From: CAZTZL01 sp964617625
GTDB taxonomy: Bacteria > Zhuqueibacterota > QNDG01 > DSAB01
NCBI GenBank assembly: GCA_964617625.1
Contig: CAZTZL010000003.1
Location: forward strand, 19,886-83,885
DNA: 64,000 bases
Direction of reading: 5' to 3'
The translations under genes and the position numbers were made by a program. Under the pieces are notes generated by a model that saw nothing but the letters and a program-made list of their open reading frames with translations, ran no database searches and was not told the DNA's origin. Shown one piece after another: positions 61,957 through 64,000 of the stretch (positions are counted from its first letter, which is position 1; each line of letters starts with the position of its first letter).

Positions 61957-63852
61957 CTATTTTTTCTTCTTGTTCCGTACGCCGACAACCAGATCTTCAA
62001 TCCTTTGCGCCAATGTTTCTTCATCCATTCCGATCTCATTGATCAGATCACAGCGATTTCCGTGCGTAATAAACCGGTCCGGAAGTCCGAATCGATGAAA
62101 TACAATATTTTTGTCTTTATATTCGGATAGAATTTCAGCGACTCCGCTTCCAAATCCTCCTATTACGGTATTATTTTCAATGGTGACCATGACTGGAAAA
62201 CGATCTGCAATATCCTGAATCATTTCCTTGTCAAGCGGCTTGATAAAACGCCCGTTGACCACCCGGACAGAAATTCCTCTTTCCTCTAATTTTTTTGCAA
62301 TTTGCACAGATGGTATAACCATATCTCCAACAGCCAGCATGGCCGCGTCTTTTCCTTCCCGTACAATGTGGCTCTTGCCTATGGGAATCTCTTCGAATGT
62401 TTTTCGCAAAGAAACACCCGGACCTGCGCCCCGGGGATAACGAAATGCAATGGGTCCGTCCTTATATTGAAACGCCGTCCACATCATGTCGCGAAGTTCG
62501 TTTTCATCCATCGGGGCCATGAGAACCAGATTGGGAATGAGACGGAGATAACTCAAATCAAAATTACCATGATGCGTCGGGCCATCTTCTCCGACCAAAC
62601 CACCCCGGTCCAAAGCGAATACAACAGGAATTTTCTGAAGCGCTACATCATGAATCACCTGATCGAATGCCCTTTGAAGGAAAGTCGAGTAAATCGCCAC
62701 TACGGGTTTCAATCCGTTCAATGCCAACGCCGCTGCAAAAGTCACGGCATGTTGTTCGGCAATACCGACATCAAAAAACCGATCGGGAAATCGTTTTGCC
62801 AGATGGATCAATCCGGTTCCGTCCGCCATGGCGGCCGTCACACCCACAATCTTCGGATCTTTTTCAGCCAGTTGAACAAGTGTTTTTCCAAAAATTTCCG
62901 TATAGGAGGGATTTTTTTTCTTTTGGGAATTTCCTGTTTCAGGACAAAACGATCCCAGACCGTGAAATTTCGTCGCATCCTCTTCCGCATATTTGTACCC
63001 CTTCCCTTTCTTTGTAATGCAGTGAACGAGAATGGGGCCGTTGAGTTTCTTGATTTCGGTAAAAATTTTGATGAGTACATTCAAATCGTGGCCGTCGATC
63101 GGTCCAAAATATCGAAATCCCAGTTCCTCAAAAATATGGCCAGGAACAACCATTGATTTCAATCCTTCTTCGATACGGTGCACGATATCCCGGACAAACG
63201 AGGACCCTTTGGGGAGTTTCCCTGTCAGCTCCCAGATGTCTTTCTTGATTTTATTGTACCAGTATCCTGTAATGACCTGTGTAAAACATTTGGAAAGCGC
63301 GCCGACATTGGGTGAAATGGACATTCGGTTGTCATTCAGCACGACGATGAGATCTCTTTTGGCAGCGCCTGTATTGTTCAGCCCTTCAAAAGCGATCCCT
63401 CCTGTAAGAGCACCGTCACCCACAATGGCGACGACTTTGTAATCTTCCTTATTGAGGTCACGGCTCGCGGCCAAACCAAGCGCAGCCGATATTGCGGTCG
63501 ACGCGTGCCCCACACCGAAGCAGTCGTATTCGCTTTCATCGATACGTGGAAATCCGCTGATGCCCTGATACTGTCTGAGTGTGTGGAAGCGGTCTTTCCG
63601 GCCCGTGAGAATTTTATGAACATAAGCCTGATGACCCACGTCCCACACCAGTTTGTCCTTCGGAGTATCAAACACATAATGCAGTGCGAGCGTAAGTTCC
63701 ACCACTCCCAGACTGGGAGCAAGATGTCCACCGGTTTGGGACACGGTTTCAATCACGAATTTGCGCAGTTCGCCGGCCAATTTTTCCATCGCCTGCAAAT
63801 CGATATTTTTCAAATCCTTCGGAAAATCTATCGTGTCCAGGATCTTACCCAT
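61957..63852 (-). CDS. dxs: 1-deoxy-D-xylulose-5-phosphate synthase
   Basis: The product has 631 residues. The thiamine-diphosphate-binding GDG (145-147) lies in VAIVGDGALTGGIAFEGLNN; LVWDVGHQAYVHKILTGR is the N-terminal active-site loop and RGGLVGEDGPTHHGNFDLSYLR the second-domain motif. It condenses pyruvate and glyceraldehyde-3-phosphate in the first step of the MEP isoprenoid pathway. The start codon lies 148 bp from the window edge; no clear promoter was found in that AT-rich gap. Confidence 0.98.
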   Translation of the reverse strand: MGKILDTIDFPKDLKNIDLQAMEKLAGELRKFVIETVSQTGGHLAPSLGVVELTLALHYVFDTPKDKLVWDVGHQAYVHKILTGRKDRFHTLRQYQGISGFPRIDESEYDCFGVGHASTAISAALGLAASRDLNKEDYKVVAIVGDGALTGGIAFEGLNNTGAAKRDLIVVLNDNRMSISPNVGALSKCFTQVITGYWYNKIKKDIWELTGKLPKGSSFVRDIVHRIEEGLKSMVVPGHIFEELGFRYFGPIDGHDLNVLIKIFTEIKKLNGPILVHCITKKGKGYKYAEEDATKFHGLGSFCPETGNSQKKKNPSYTEIFGKTLVQLAEKDPKIVGVTAAMADGTGLIHLAKRFPDRFFDVGIAEQHAVTFAAALALNGLKPVVAIYSTFLQRAFDQVIHDVALQKIPVVFALDRGGLVGEDGPTHHGNFDLSYLRLIPNLVLMAPMDENELRDMMWTAFQYKDGPIAFRYPRGAGPGVSLRKTFEEIPIGKSHIVREGKDAAMLAVGDMVIPSVQIAKKLEERGISVRVVNGRFIKPLDKEMIQDIADRFPVMVTIENNTVIGGFGSGVAEILSEYKDKNIVFHRFGLPDRFITHGNRCDLINEIGMDEETLAQRIEDLVVGVRNKKKK

Positions 63853-64000
63853 TTTCAGAACCTCTGCAGCCTTTCATCAACATGTGAAACAACATTTCAT
63901 TTCAAATTAAGGACAATTTAATTTAATGATTTTGATTTTCGAAAACTCCCAATTAAACGACGCAAAACCAAATATCAAAATCCAAATGATAATTAAATAC
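63853..64000. other. AT-rich region upstream of dxs
   Basis: No supported gene or hairpin is seen here. The window ends before any upstream gene. Confidence 0.5.

Noticed and set aside
62302..63156. 284-codon frame on the plus strand
   Set aside because: It lies antisense in dxs; composition and content match a shadow frame.

Overview
The window looks like chromosomal DNA of a Gram-negative bacterium of the FCB superphylum outside classical Bacteroidetes, with a Calditrichota, KSB1 or Marinimicrobia type of gene content. The basis is a TonB-dependent receptor with a carboxypeptidase-regulatory-like N-terminal domain, PorV-like and type IX secretion (T9SS)-style C-terminal sorting domains, a V-type instead of an F-type ATPase operon, and the absence of SusD. 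The lineage is inferred from gene content only; no rRNA is present.

Region 1 (1-33507, every gene on the minus strand) is a carbohydrate-utilisation locus. In transcription order it holds a LacI-type regulator, a TonB receptor, a 1188-residue exported Asp-rich protein with a T9SS-like tail, a PorV-like barrel and a VWA/PA14 lipoprotein. Then come a GDP-mannose 3,5-epimerase-like enzyme, a fused nucleotidyltransferase/GHMP kinase, a rhamnose mutarotase-family protein, GH29 (with ricin-like and CBM6 modules), GH97, a cysteine-rich protein, GH3 with a PA14 insert, an unrecognised 753-residue exported protein, two GH43 proteins around a small beta-sandwich protein, a type-B carboxylesterase, GH27, and GH31 (cut by the window start). 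The enzymes are mostly exo-acting debranching activities (alpha-xylosidase, alpha-galactosidase, fucosidase, arabinosidase, esterase), which suggests a branched acetylated or fucosylated plant-type hemicellulose or pectin side chain. A 26-bp perfect palindrome before the TonB gene and a near-copy abutting the lacI start are the likely LacI operators.

Region 2 (33508-34318) is a junction. It holds the lacI promoter and operator, two identical 148-bp tandem repeats that each begin with the last 13 nt of the adjacent tRNA-Phe body and carry a copy of its terminator, then the tRNA-Phe gene with a strong promoter.

Region 3 (34319-40419, plus strand) is housekeeping: an OmpA-domain protein, dGTPase, a lipid kinase, an acyltransferase, a GlmU lacking most of its acetyltransferase domain, and a GNAT enzyme. 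Degenerate dispersed repeats lie behind glmU.

Region 4 (40444-55597, minus strand) is a V-type ATPase operon (UPF0104-G/H-C-I-Dabb-K-F-E-A-B-subtilase-PrsW-D-UspA-EIIA). A T9SS-tagged subtilisin and a PrsW-like membrane protease sit between subunits B and D.

Region 5 (55799-63852, minus strand) holds a PLP aminotransferase, a trypsin-like lipoprotein with a short collagen-like linker, groES-groEL under a CIRCE element, NAD kinase and dxs. Several clear sigma70-type promoters (TTGACW-N16/17-TAnnnT) and two strong hairpin terminators are visible.
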